Shown in pieces: positions 33,701 through 47,147 of a stretch of 64,000 nt of DNA; within the stretch, counting starts at the first letter, position 1; every line of letters starts with the position of its first letter. Under the pieces are notes generated by a model, which did not search any database, was not told where the DNA came from, and was given only the letters and a program-made list of their open reading frames with translations. Origin of the DNA: Jacaranda mimosifolia (taxonomy: Eukaryota > Streptophyta > Magnoliopsida > Lamiales > Bignoniaceae); assembly GCA_018894105.1 (NCBI GenBank), contig CM032126.1:12985001-13049000 (forward strand), read 5' to 3'. The position numbers were made by a program, and so were the translations under genes.

Positions 33701-34359
33701 GCTTTGACATAAAAGGCTCCAAATGTGCATGTGTATAAATAATAAAAGAAAAGAAAAGAAAAGAAAAGAAAAGAAAAAGCCAAACAAACAAAATTAAGGA
33801 CTGGGGGTAACCACTTAGAACCTTTAACTTCCAGCTGGCTAAAGAAGGCCGGAGTAGTGATGCAAAAGCATTTGCGCTAGTGGGTAAGCTTGTTGGTTCA
33901 ATAACAACTCCATTGTATTCATCGTCCCATGCATTCAGTATTAATTCCACTGACGAACTTGGTTTTGCCATGTCCGCGGTCGACCAAACTTGAACTGCTC
34001 CAGTTCTCTTTGGCACACAGTCAAAACTAGGCATTTTTGTGAAGGGCTGTTTGGAGGATAAACCTCCTATATACATACAAATTAAAAAGGATCCAAGATT
34101 AAAAAGAAACTAGCCAAAATTATTTAATTCAATCACTATATAGCTATCTAGTAATGTAGCTGATGAGAATGTTAACTTATAAGGTGGACTATAATATATC
34201 ATTTTTATATATGCATGCACAAAGTAATTACTCACTTGTGCAAAATCTAGCAGAAGTGCAATTGTTGGTCCACGTGATTCTACGGCCATGCCACGAACGC
34301 CTTTCGTCGCGGCCAAAGAAAACTGGAAGTTGGCAGATTACTATTTCTGATGCCACCAT
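30750..34359 (-). CDS. NUDT8: Nudix hydrolase 8-like, 9 exons
   Basis: Nudix hydrolases cleave nucleoside diphosphates linked to another group; the substrate of this subgroup is not settled. Exons on the minus strand: 34359-34236, 34066-33822, 33404-33339, 33229-33092, 32176-32102, 31920-31870, 31759-31725, 31216-31108, 30932-30750. All junctions are GT-AG and the sum is 1026 nt, giving 341 aa. The N-terminal region has LILNAWDDEYNGVVIEP, GKKGIWLKLLEEQAELVP and GYVLLTYWIPDD, as in Arabidopsis NUDT8. The Nudix box is complete: G-x5-E-x7-REVKEETG in GYINKSEELFSGAVREVKEE. The C-terminus keeps SKFDGKLSYFYY. The first ~60 residues are Ser/Arg-rich with few acids and could be a plastid or mitochondrial transit peptide. 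Start: first ATG in exon 1, and exon 1 splices in frame. Confidence 0.94.
33744..33778. repeat. (AAAAG)n microsatellite in NUDT8 intron 2
   Basis: About six AAAAG units lie in the intron between exons 2 and 3 of the Nudix gene. (TA)n runs occur at about 31454-31472, 31816-31832, 32642-32659 and 33497-33512 in other parts of the gene. Confidence 0.8.
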
Positions 34360-36911
34360 TGTCTGATATCTATATGCAAATAACTTACAGATTTAATTTT
34401 GAGTTGAGATCTAGATTGGCATATATATATATATATACATATAACCCTCAAAATTAAAGGAAGGACAGTACTTGTTAATGAGGGGAATAATAATTTAACT
34501 GAAAAAGATCATTTAAGAGAATAGTATGCGGTATGTCAAGTTGGAGAAAAAAGATTTGGTCAAGAAGCCATATTCCCTTCGGCCATGAGCCAAGTATAAC
34601 TGCACAGTCACACCTATGGATTTTGTTCATAATATTAAAAGACAATAAATTAAATAAGAAGACATGTATTTTACGGCAAAATATATTACTATGATCTAAC
34701 AACCATATCTTTTAATGTTTTCTTGAGAAGGAGTATATATTTTTTTGATAAAAGTAATTTTTAGCACTTATTTGTATGAAAATCTTGTATAAATCGATAA
34801 CAAAAATATATCACACTTCATACAAATACCAATTATGCCACAAAAGAATTCAAATTTTTTTTTACTCAGCTTGTCTTTTAGAGAGAATTTAAATTAATGT
34901 TATAATACCTCAAGTGGTCTTGCCATATTTTACAACAAATTAACTAACAGGGAAGGCAAATTTATATATGTATCATTCTTAATTTAAGGAAGGTGATAAC
35001 ACATTTTAAAGCTAGAAATTAAATTTTATTTAATTATAATTAATATACCAAAAGATCCCCAACACACATGCATAGTACTGTCAAGTACTGATTATGTTTA
35101 AATTACAAACTACGTACTAACTTCATTTTGTCTAACTATATATCAACATGATGCTCGATATATCGCGGAGTATTATATATCCTGATCATATCCCATGGAA
35201 TCCTATGCTCAAATTAATAAGAATATAATCAATATATGTCCATGGTATGGTATGGTATATTTCTTATAAAAGAGAGATTCACTCTTGTTGGCCAGTAATT
35301 TGTTTTATCCACGCACGGCAGTATATATGGAACTATTCTTATTCCTTGTGCCACAAGAATCAGTCCATCAGCCACCATCATTAATTCCCTCTTTTCCTTT
35401 TTCACGATTTAAACAACTCCATAGTCCATAGTCTGATCACTCTCTACACTTGTCGTTAGGCCACAATGCAAGCTTTATCGAATTTATTAATTATATATGT
35501 TTTTAGTATAAGCTAAGATTGATGCTGTTCAAATTATAGTGATATATATATATCTATCAATTTACATTTTAACTTAAATTTAAGTGTTGGATGATGTTCG
35601 TAAAATAAAAATAAATAAAAAGAAAAATCTCTTAAACTCTATTAGTCGGGCAGCAGTCCTATAAAAAAAAGCTTATAAATTAACAGTTTAGCTATCGAAA
35701 AAATTCTGCTTGTAATATGGGTAGAGAAAATGAATATATAGTATGAGTTATATGGTTTACTTCTCGTCTATCTATATGACGCATTCATGATGATAAAGAA
35801 AATTAAAGTGGGGGTGAAGAAAGAATATTTTACTCAAGTATTGCTAAGTGTGCAGCGGGCGGGGTACTCTTGGGCCTTATTAGATACTACTTCTATTAAT
35901 TATAAAGGTATGGCTAAATATAGTGATTTTGAATTCTTCTATTTATTTACCAAAGCACAATTTCCCGCGACGAACAGCAGACTTCTAAAATGTGTTGAGT
36001 AATGTTAAAGCACTTCTCAGATAAAATCCTTATTAGGAAGTCCATTTTCTAGACATATATATTCATTTATTTAAAAAAGTGATCCCAAACACCACTTTAG
36101 TTTTGGGAAGTGAGGCACAACTAATTTGGGAATCCGGAAAAAATTAAATTACAAAGACTGTATTTATTTGTTGGACAAGCGTCATATGGGATTGTCGTAA
36201 TCGGACATATCATATTAAAAGGTGTCTTGCGTATTAAACAAATTTTAAGAAAGATTTTTGTAATTTTTTATTAAAAATAAATGACTTATTTCTTAAAAAC
36301 ATTAGAATATTTATGGCGGACAACTTTTTATGTAACCAAATTATAATTAGATATACAATATAAAAGTTCCATGTATTTGGGAATCTCATTGAAATTTGTA
36401 CAATTAATCCCTTGTAATAATTTCAAGAAACTATGGATATCGACGACTGCCATGACTTGATCCTAAGACGCATTTGATGCTTGGTAATAGATGAGATTGG
36501 GGTACTCAATGTGGGATAATAACCTGTTCAATGCCCACCATTAAAAATGCGGTCCGGCTCGAAAGTTTCCTTACGCATGCCACTAGAGCATCAATTGATG
36601 CAGATTGCACTCTCAATTTTCACCTCTTTAAAATATCATACTTGCCCTTAAATCTTTTGAATAAATTATAAGTATGCCCTTGAAGTACTATCAAAAATAA
36701 TCCCCAATTATTCTCACATCCCCAATTCCCATATATTACTTTTCGCAGGGGCAAAATATGCCATTTTCAAGCTTAAAATTAAGAGAGATTGTAGTGGTAA
36801 ATTATTCACAGCTTAGTCTAAAAATAATAAATATATTAATTTTATTTTAATTCCTCATATTCAAATCTTCGCTACAACTAATACTCTAAATCAAATGTGG
36901 TTCTAAACTAC
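34360..36911. other. Upstream region of NUDT8 and intergenic DNA
   Basis: This should contain the promoter of the minus-strand Nudix gene near 34360-35000. The rest is AT-rich with no supported gene. The 71-codon frame at 35787-36002 has no recognisable family. Confidence 0.4.
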
Positions 36912-38738
36912 TAAGCACTGTTTGGTTGTGTTTTGAGTGAATTCTAGATAAAGGTGTTTTGGGAGTTAAAATTGGGGAATGGTCCTACTCTTTGGTTTTG
37001 TTTTGAGGAAATATGAAAAATATAATTATTTGTTTGGAATTGTTTTGCATGAGACGAATTTTACTATATATGTCAAATCAGTAATTTTTTTGATGGGTTT
37101 GTATGGTGAAATTGTATTTTAAAATTTAATAAATATATTGAAGGCAAGAGTAGCACTAGGATCCATAAATTATGACTTCAAAAGCTAAAATAGCTAGGCT
37201 ACTCAAGATGCATTCATATCTCATATGGGATTGCTCATGAAACGGAGCAACATCTAACCTTTGGATTTATCCATTGTTAGTGCAAGTCTATCCGGATCTT
37301 AGATGTCTTGTCTCATAAGATCCTATGACTTAGAAGATTCAATATCATGATCATGTAAAACTTATTCCATGATTACCATCGAATGCGTAACTAAGTCCAT
37401 AGTCTAGTGTGATCTAAGGGCTTCATCCAAATATGAGTGAAGTAATAAAGAACATAAGATGAAGATGACTATATAAAGAATATCATTCAATCAATATTAT
37501 TTTACAAGGAAATTGTTTTACAAGGCCAATCCAATTGGCTTGCCAGCACTATTCCAACATATATGTGGTATATATATGGTTAATTGATATATATATATAT
37601 ATATATGAACATATTTGTAATGATTGATATATGATTGTGGTGAAGTAATGCATAATTAATTTAATTTTAAACTTAAAAATTTATAATTAAGAAAATTATT
37701 ATGACATAATAATTTGAAAAAATGAATAAAAATTATGAAACAAAAATAATGTATTTAATTATAAAACTTTATTTAATGATTTTAAGAAAAAAATGGATTA
37801 AAAATATTATTATGCACTGCAAATTAAATATTTTTTTTTAAATTTTTTGTAATTAATAGTATTAATAATAATTAATTAAGTAAAATTTGAAATAATTTTG
37901 ATAATATTTTAATTAGGGTGCAATCACTACTAATTTAAATAAGATTTTAATTTATAATATGTTTACTAATAAATATATGAGTTAACCAAAATATTATTTA
38001 TATTTTTATAAATTTGTAATTATTAATATATTTATTGTTTAAACAAATAATTAAATATAAATATGTAATAATTCATATAAATAATATTAAACTAAAAATG
38101 TAATGTAAATATGTAATAATTAGTATAAAAACTAGTAAAGAAATAATTAAATATATAAAAAATAAAAAATAATAATAAAATTATAAGTTAACTTATTAAA
38201 TAAGATAACCTAACTATGAAATATACTTAACATATTTACTTTGTAATTAGTAAATAATAAATTAAATTATAAATTAGTTATTTGTAAATAATATATTTTC
38301 CTTGAAAATAAAAAAAATAAAATAATATTTTTGAATTACAGTTAATTTTTTAAAATATTTTTGGATGATTATATTAATTTATTTGATTAATATTTTATTA
38401 AATGTTTTAGATTATTTAAAGAATTATCACAGTATATTTAATATTTTGGTTAAATTTATAATTAAATGCAAAAAAAATCAAAAAAAATTTAATTAGTAAA
38501 GTTTTAATATTTTCATATATGCAATATATGTGTGTGTGCGAAGTGAAATGAGAGAGTGAGAAATGAATGAGTGATGTTAAGATTAGAGTGAGAAAAAGAA
38601 AGTGTAGATATACTTTATTTTTTTTAATTTTTGGGGGGTATTTTGAAAATAAAAAAATATATTTTGAAAGTTAAAATTAAAAAATATACAGTTCCTTTAT
38701 TATTGTTTTCTCGTGGAGTAAAAACAAACATAGGCTTA
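36912..38738. mobile_element. Possible AT-rich transposon block
   Basis: The left end TAAGCACTGTTTGGTTGTG and the complement of the right end TAAGCCTATGTTTGTTTTT are similar, as in many plant MITE families. Between them 37620-38560 is extremely AT-rich without coding frames, while 37145-37560 is of ordinary composition and unexplained. No target duplication is visible, so this is a weak call. Confidence 0.3.
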
Positions 38739-38760
38739 ATGTATCATGGACTAGATTACC

Positions 38761-38766
38761 GGCCCA
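38761..38766. promoter_or_regulatory. Site II-type motif (GGCCCA) upstream of MPP alpha
   Basis: GGCCCA, the complement of TGGGCC, lies about 218 bp before the MPP start codon in a short GC-rich island (38757-38783) within AT-rich DNA. Site II motifs of this form are bound by TCP proteins and are enriched at plant genes for mitochondrial proteins. One copy alone is weak evidence. Confidence 0.35.
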
Positions 38767-38983
38767 AGCCCGGCCCCGGGGGCCAAAATATGTAAAAAAG
38801 AATTTTGAAGTATATTATTCGTACGTGTGAAACTCACGTGTTGGGATCCTCATTCGCCGCTGTCTCCACTTGTATCTCTCGCCTTCCCCTATTCAATATT
38901 TAGGCACTCTGCAACCTCAAAACCCTCCTACACACAAAAACGTGCATTAGCTGCAACTGACCGGTCGATCATCACATTTCAGT

Positions 38984-41900
38984 ATGTACAGAACGGCGGC
39001 CTCTCGAGTTAGGGCTCTTAAGGTCAGCTATATTCCATTGTCCCCTTCTTAACCCTACCTGCACACACACACACACACAATATGCACATTTACGCAGTGA
39101 TATGTGTATGTCTCTTCGTTGCTTTTATGATTTTATTGATTAGATCTGATGGCTGCTCAGAGATGAAAAATGCTGCTGCTTATGGTATAAGTTGAATCTT
39201 GTTTATTTCAATATGAAACTATGGGAATCGGGAATCCCTTAACGTGATAATAAACATCTGATTGGAGCATTTACCTCCTCTGTGGTTTCACTTTTTGTTT
39301 ATATGGCGTCTGGTTATGGTCGGAATTGTATCTTTATTATCGTAAGACTTGATTCTAATCATCAGTCTCTGCCAAATGAGAAATGCATAGCTGGAGATAA
39401 ATCTTTCACTCTGATTTCAATTCTTTGTTGACGAAAACGCTCCTTGTGGTAAAATTTGGATTTATAGCACTATAATTTGATTCTTAGAATCAGGAAGCTA
39501 TTAAAGAAATGATTAATCTCAGATGAGACAACTTATTTTTCAAATTGTTTTCACTTTTTTGTTTATCATAACAAATGAAACTTTAGTTGCCAATGTGTTG
39601 GGAAGTTTAAGTTACTTAGTTGCTGATGGAAATTGGGATGCGAGGTTGTGTAGTTGCCTATGAGATTTGGTTTTCTGGATACTTGAAAAGGATCTTCATT
39701 AGAGAAATTTCTTTATACATGAAATTTTAATTAGGAGCATGAAACTAGTTTATGATAGAGATATAGTGCCATGTTCAGCTCACATTATTGGCTTCACTTT
39801 TCCAAATGTTAATGGTTGTTTCTCTCTCAGTCTCTCTTAACTATATTGATAACTCTGTGTCACAACTATAGGAGGATTTAGATGTCATATCTAAATATAA
39901 CTCAATGAACTGAACTTTCTAATTCTCCCTTGGCAGGGCCAAACAGCTTATAGGGGATGGGCTAGATATGCAACTACTGGTGCTATTGCCGCCAAGTCAT
40001 CATCAGGAGGTTTGTTTAGTTGGTTGACCGGTGAGCAGTCATCATCACTTCCACCTCTAGACTTCCCACTTAAGGATGTTATTCTCCCCCCACCATTGCC
40101 GGATTATGTTGAGCCTGGGAAGACTAGGATAACCACTCTTCCAAATGGTCTCAAGATTGCTTCTGAAACATCAGTGGTATGAGATGATTTTACATGTTTT
40201 ACTTTATTCCAAGATCAAGAATCGTTATTGTTGTCTCTTTTGGCTAAGTGGTAATTAATTGAGCTGGTTGATCAGAACCCTGCAGCTTCAATTGGCTTAT
40301 ATGTAGACTGTGGCTCAATATATGAAACACCGGCCTCCTATGGGGTTACTCATCTCTTGGAGCGCATGGCTTTCAAAAGTACCACTAACCGGAGCCACTT
40401 GCGTATTGTACGAGAAGTTGAGGCAATTGGTGGCAATGTGACTGCATCAGGCTCTCGGGAGCATATGAGTTACACCTATGATGCACTAAAAACCTATGTT
40501 CCTCAAATGTTGGAGCTCCTTACCGACTGTGTTAGAAACCCTGCCTTTTTGGATTGGGAAGTTAGTGAACAGGTACATCATGTATTCTGCATCTTGGAAT
40601 TTTCTGCTCTGCCATTCTTTGCTATTCTTGATCTTGCTACAAGGTGTTGTGTTGCCCCTTACAGCTCCAGAAGGTGAGCATTGATATTTCTGAAAGTTCC
40701 AAAAACCCTCATCACTTGCTCTTGGAGGCCATTCATTCAACTGGCTACTCTGGTCCCTACGCAAATGCGCTTTTGGCTTCAGAATCTATGGTTAACCATT
40801 TGAACAGTACTGTTCTGGAGGAGTTTGTTGCTGTAAGTCTTAAAATCGTAGATTTCACTTTCGTTGTTAATCTTTTTACCTCATCGGTTATTGTTAGTTC
40901 TTTTTCTATTCATTTTGAGGATTTTTATTTCTTCTAATTGCTTATGATGTTTTCAGGAAAACTACACTGCTTCTAGGATGGTCCTTGCAGCATCAGGTGT
41001 TGACCATGATAAGTTGTTGGAATATGCACAACCACTTCTTTCTGACCTACCTAATGTTTCTCATCCTTCGGAGCCAAAGCCAATTTATACAGGGGGTGAT
41101 TTTCGTCGTCAAGGTGATTCAGGGGTGTGTATCTGGAAAACCCGTAATTACATTGCCGTATTGTGCATATCATGAGTGTTGATTTGGAAACATTGATAAT
41201 TCTTTTCCCTCTTTTATGCTAGATAACTCACTTTGCTCTTGCCTTTGAAATTCCTGGTGGCTGGGTCAAGGAAAAGGATGCGATAATATTGACTGTTCTT
41301 CAGGTTAAATCATTCATTCACTCTTTTTTCTTTTCCCTTTCAGATTTTGTAATCCCTCTTTACTTTGTGCTTAATGTATTAAGTGGGTTGTGAATATGTT
41401 GAAAACATTTAAGCAACTGAAGAATGTCATTTCTCAGTTCTTGTGACGAGTAATGCTTATTAACTTTTCTTTATTGCAATCTTGTTTTTTGCTTGAATCT
41501 TATCTTATAAGAAATGCTGATTGTATCTATCTCATAGATGCTCATGGGAGGAGGTGGATCTTTCTCAGCTGGTGGTCCTGGAAAGGGGATGTACTCAAGA
41601 TTATGTAAGTTAACATTGTTTTATGTGTTACACTTAATGAGCAACTCAACTCATGTATAAACACGTATTTCAACTTAAACGTGTATGAACATGTTGTAAG
41701 GCCTAATTGTAAGTCCGCATCACTGAGTTCATGCGTATATTTTTCATAATTCTTCGGTTTTGTATTATATTTTCTTACTTTTTTGGCCTTAAAAGAATTT
41801 TATTCAAGTAGATTATGATGCCTTTATATGGTTAATGACTGATTTGCAGATCTTCGTGTCCTGAACGAGCATCCTCAGATTCAGTCCTTTTCAGCATTCA

Positions 41901-44900
41901 ACAGCATTTACAATCACAGTGGATTATTTGGAATTCAAGCTACCACTGTAAGCTTTTCCAGTATTGATAAATTTCATGATTGAGGAGCTCTTGTATATGG
42001 AGCTATGTTTATGTGTGATGCTGCAGTAACTATTTGGGCCACTCTTGATCTTGTTTTGCTTATTTTTATTTCTGCTTTGGATATTCACTTCTATGTTATC
42101 TATATCTGCATGATCAATACCATTGTTTTGGCATTTACTATGTCATTTTTGACTAGTGATGTTTTACCATGCAATTATTTTATTTATTGAATGCTTTTGA
42201 ACATTTAGTTTGCTATTCTGTGTCCCTGGTGATTATTAACATAGCCACAGTTTTTCAAATTTAAGTGGTTGCACTGCGATATGTTGATGGATTGTTAAAA
42301 AAGAAGCTTCAGAGCAGGTCTTGAGAAACATAGAAGGATCCGAGGGATGCAATTAGTGATCAACCAAGTAAAAGCAATTTAGGATGGATTACAGAAAGTG
42401 CATCTAGTGATGACGAGAAAAAGTGATTTAGATAGGGTAGAGAACGAATGGAGGTAACTATTTTAGCTGCTAGAATAAGCAGCTAGAGGAGTATGTTTTT
42501 TTAATGAAAACTGAAGACTAGAAATAAAAGCTGAAAATCACAGGACCTGCCTTTGTATGGGTTCTAAGTCCCCAAGCCCTTAGAAAACAAATGAATGAAG
42601 TTTTTTATATTAATGCAGAAGAAGTATCTTGCCCAGGTTTTTGTCGTATATTACATTTGCTATATTGGAGAACCTGAATTCAACCAATATACCAAGATGA
42701 AACCTTCTCCTCTTCAATATTTTTATTCAAAATTTTCTTGGTGATATTCTAGGTCTAGGGCATGATTCTCATGGCAGTTACCTGTAAACGATCTACTAGA
42801 CCTGTTCTGTATGTTATGATGTCGAGGTTTATGCTTTCTTCATAACTGTGATAAGCATGAATGCATGATATTTCTTCGGCTTGCACAAAAAACAAATTAT
42901 TACAAGCATCAGTATATATTGTCCTGCTACAACTTTTTGAAGCACCCTTCACCAGTAAACTGGGGATTGGAGTTGAAAAGTTTTACTTGTGAGATAAATC
43001 TGAGGTTGAGGAATATAATGCGTTGGAGATGATAGGACAACAAATATTGATAGCTATACTTAGTGCCAGATTATCAGGAACTGTGCTACAGTTTGTGATC
43101 CTTACTTATACTGCCAAGTTTAGCACCCATCAATGATGCTTGTGTTCTAATGGCGAAAATTTTTGTGGTTGAGTGTGGTGTTATAAGTATCTCCACGATC
43201 TTGTATTTCTGATGCTTTCTCCTATATTCAATTTCTTCATTTGAGAAGTTTAGCTATTATATTTTGTGTGGGGGAATGGATTTTTCATTCAATTTCTCTG
43301 ACTATTTGGTTTCAACATTAGGTTTAAGATGGCAATGGGCACATGACTTTTGTAGATTGCGAAACATGTTTAGAGGTTGCACCGAGAAGCATTATGCGTC
43401 ACGTTTCTATATGGCTGTCATTTTTGGTTATCTGCAGATGTATATTGCAACAGGGAATATTTGTGATGCTTTGGGCTCTGGAAAATAAATATGTATTAGT
43501 GTAATACAATAGTTCCAATTTGATTGTCTCTTTTCATGATTGTGAAGCATGATACTTGTCCCTGGCAATGTTAGTCAAATCCATGCTCTCTCCTCCATAA
43601 TGCATTTTCTGATAATATTTCTGTGGATATGTTTGTTTAATCATAGAGAAGCCAACAGTTGAATGTTGAGTATCATTTCCTTCATGTCTTTTTTACATTG
43701 AAAGACTGCATCTCACAGGAAATTATTATGTTTGAGGATAAACAAAAGATTATGATGAAAAAAATTTATCGCATATTGCAAGATGATGTTAGGAGTGGCT
43801 GTTTTATTCCCACTTTTATGGATATTTTCCCAGTCAATTATGGAACTGGAAGTGATGGAGCCACTTTCTTTGAATCCAGGCATCTGATTTTGCAATAAAT
43901 GCCATTGATATAGCTGTTAGAGAAATCATTGCTGTTGCAACTCCTGGAGAAGGTTTGCCGTGAACTTCAAAATATTTTTCTCTTTAATTTGGTTGCTATT
44001 CCCCTTTTAACAAGGCACTTATTTCTTGTGGATGATGATCCTGAATGGATATAAATATTCACTTGATTTCTGTAGTACTCATGTATACTAAATACCAGTT
44101 CTACTTATTAAATATAAGGTTTTCTTGAATTAATTAAAAATATTCCATTCCACCTCCCTTGTTCTCAAATGGAGCTTCCACTTGAGTGGAATAAAGAATT
44201 TTGTTGAAAAAAAAAATCTGCTTATCCTCGTTCTGTTATGCTTTTATTTTTCTGCTGAACTTGCTGCTCCAATCTTTCCCCACTTCTTCACCTTGCAGTT
44301 GACAAGGTACAACTAGACCGCGCAAAACAGGCAACAAAATCTGCCATCTTGATGAACCTAGAATCCAGAGTATGCAATTGTGCTCTTACATTAAGATTTT
44401 CCTCTCTCTAAAGTGAGTGACCTCTCTTTTTCATCATGTGCTTGTATATTCTGTTTACTTTGTGGATTATCACTGCAGATGGTTGCATCAGAAGACATAG
44501 GTAAACAGATTTTGACATATGGAGAGAGGTGCGTACTCTTATAATTGTTTATATAAAATTGCTTGTTAGTTATTGCTATAAGTTGGGTTCCAGAACAGTA
44601 TCTAACATGATAGCATGGGATGCAAACCCCCACGGATCTAGTGTCGTATAACCACTCATAGACTTGAATATACACACTGTTCTTGATAAATCAGTTCAAC
44701 ACATGCTGAAAGCTTGGTCATTGGCCTAACTATAAAATGTTTACACCCTTTTCTTTTCCCCCTCATCTTTAGGAAACCTGTGGCTCATTTCTTGAAGGCT
44801 GTTGATGAAGTTACAGCGCAAGATATCGCTAAAACAGCACAAAAGCTTTTATCATCTCCCCTTACAATGGCATCTTATGGCGATGGTAGCTACATTTTCC

Positions 44901-45054
44901 TGAAGATTTATTTTCCCTAGTGGTTTTATATGTTGCATATCATTTATCAGCATTCTATAATTCTCACTTTCCCTTTTTTTTTTTTTTTTTTTTTCATTCA
45001 GTGCTTCATCTGCCGAGCTATGATTCTGTCAGCAGGAGGTTCCATTCAAAATGA
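38984..45054 (+). CDS. MPPalpha: Mitochondrial processing peptidase alpha subunit, 13 exons
   Basis: MPP removes targeting presequences from proteins imported into mitochondria; in plants it is built into the cytochrome bc1 complex of the inner membrane. Exons: 38984-39022, 39937-40176, 40276-40572, 40665-40832, 40957-41124, 41223-41303, 41538-41604, 41850-41947, 43880-43952, 44299-44369, 44479-44528, 44773-44885, 45002-45054. All are GT-AG and sum to 1518 nt, giving 505 aa, the normal length. The N-terminus [14 protein letters not shown] is rich in Arg and lacks acids, as in a mitochondrial presequence. HLLERM at 119-124 occupies the place of the zinc-binding HxxEH of the beta subunit, with the last His lost, as expected for the alpha subunit. 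The substrate-handling glycine-rich loop [15 protein letters not shown] is at 335-349. Intron 8 is long (1.9 kb). Confidence 0.96.
41948..43879 (+). other. Long intron 8 of MPP alpha
   Basis: This 1932-bp intron has GT-AG ends and interrupts the gene cleanly between ATT and ASDF codons. Several short open frames inside it resemble nothing. A denser, less AT-rich stretch at about 42300-42480 could be an old repeat fragment, but I could not assign it. Confidence 0.6.
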
Positions 45055-47147
45055 AGTTATTCTCATCTGGCTCTCTGATTTAGACACCACGCTTAATACC
45101 ATAGGCAACTTCAGAATGAGATGCCTTTTAACTGATATTTAATGGAAATAAGGGATGTTGGACGCTTTAAATGAAGAATAAGTGGTGGGCTACTTGGCAA
45201 GAAGCACTTTAATCTTTGGTTCGTTGTATGCTTTTTGGTATAATTTAGCATGCCTAAATTTTGTGGCTGTGGAGGTTCTTTTCTTCGGTTGTTGCTAGGA
45301 TGCCATAACTCAAATGTTGAATTCTTTTGATGAGGCATAATACTTTTCCAAGTTGATTGGTTTCACTGCAAATATATGGTCTTCTTCAGCATTATGATGT
45401 ATCTGTGGAGGCTGAAGGCTGGTTTTATATCATAAAGAATACGAGGGGCATGTTTAGTTTGTTCTTCATTATCTGGATCAAATGATAAATTTTCATTATG
45501 TTTTATTGTTGGCATAATTTAAGAACCCCACTTCACTTTTTGCATCAAGACTAATGGCATTGATGTAATGGCTAGTCTGATGATAACACTTACAACGGAG
45601 ATATTGTTGGACTGTCAACTATTTTTGATGATCTAGTAGATCATAAGACTTTTATTTGTATGTATTTTGACGATTCTAGGTTTGAGTTTACACTTACAGA
45701 GCAGCTGGGTCAAGCGGGTGAACAATTTAATTTAAGGTAAAGAACAATGAGTATGTTAAAAGCATTTAAAACTATTCATGAATAAAGTTCTTAGATAAAC
45801 AAATAAGACCAATGTTGGATTCCCGTGTTTATAAATGTGTGTGTGTGTGTGTGCATATAGTATATAATCAGATTGCAGAAATGGCCACGCATTCTTGAGT
45901 AAGAAAATTAGGATGCAGATAAAGACTTCGTAGGCAAAGGGTCAATAACTTCAACGTGAGCAAAAGAACGCAACAAAGGTTCCTAAGTGGATGAACCTAA
46001 CTCTGAATTGGGCCTAAAAGTCATAACCAACCCATCCAAACAATCTTCAATATCTTTCTCCTCTTTCAGGAGTAGGACAAAGGGAAGTTGTCAATAAACA
46101 ATATTTACGCTTTCCATTACACCAATGTTAAAATTTCCACCTACCTTTCTTTCTTTCTTTCTTTCTTTCTTTCCCACCCCCCCCCCCCCCCCCCCGGCAA
46201 ATATCTATTCACTGCTCTTGTTTTGTTGTTCTTTTGCATGTGATCACTCACACCATCACCGATTTCTCACATCCCTTCCCTTTGTTTAGAAAAGAAATCC
46301 GTTTTAATTAAATCTAGTGATTGTTGTGCTAATAAAATATCATGTTTGTACGGTTAATTTTATTATATATATATATATAAGGTGAACTTACTTGTCTCAG
46401 TTGCTACTTGTTTGAAATAACGTGTGCGGGTGTGCGTACGCGTGTATTTTTATTATTATTAAAGTGTGCTAAACGAAATTTGACAGTTTAATTATTTATC
46501 GTTCCTTTCTGTCCAAAGTACATTAATTCTTTAATTGTTTTTCTCTGAAATATATACTTTAATTTGGTTGTAACATCATAGTCATTTTTCCAAGTGTAGC
46601 TTAGATAATTGAATTTACAAGTATGTCTATATCAATACAAGAAGTCTTAGAAGGATTATGTTTGTTCACTAAACAATACGGGAAATAAAATCCATGCCAT
46701 CCCGCAATTACAAAATCTCACACGTTCATGGATCATATATATATATATTGGTTAGTGTACAAGTATTCCAATATTTGGAGACTAACAAATCCTGCAATCT
46801 GTTAAGAATTCACCAAAAATGAAATACAATATTTATTTATTTAGGTAATAATATTCAAAGAAGAAGGAAAAGGGAAAAAGTGTTATTGTGGGAGGTAGAG
46901 GATATATGGTTTCCATGTGAGTTTTATAAGAACTAATAATGAGGTTGTTAGCATGCCTAATCATAACCACATTAACCATTAGCGTATGACATATATACAT
47001 AACACACAGCTTTGTCATCTGCCACAAAATTATGTGCATCCCTTATTAATTAACCATATATATAGAAAAATATTCCATGATTTCATGGACTCTTTATTAG
47101 TTAGTTTGTTCCAGTACTCCTGGTTTTCTCACTCTGTCTATATAATT
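45055..47147. other. MPP alpha 3' region and intergenic DNA
   Basis: The first few hundred bases should be the 3' untranslated region. The rest has a (GT)n run at 45837-45853 and a (CTTT)n run followed by about 19 C at 46145-46195. No gene is supported. Confidence 0.5.
46145..46195. repeat. (CTTT)n plus poly(C) tract
   Basis: About seven CTTT units are followed by a long C run interrupted only by one A near its start, giving a strongly asymmetric pyrimidine strand that could form unusual DNA structures. Confidence 0.85.

Noticed and set aside
42005..43898. Several short frames in MPP alpha intron 8 as extra exons
   Set aside because: The flanking exons join in frame without them and none resembles MPP.
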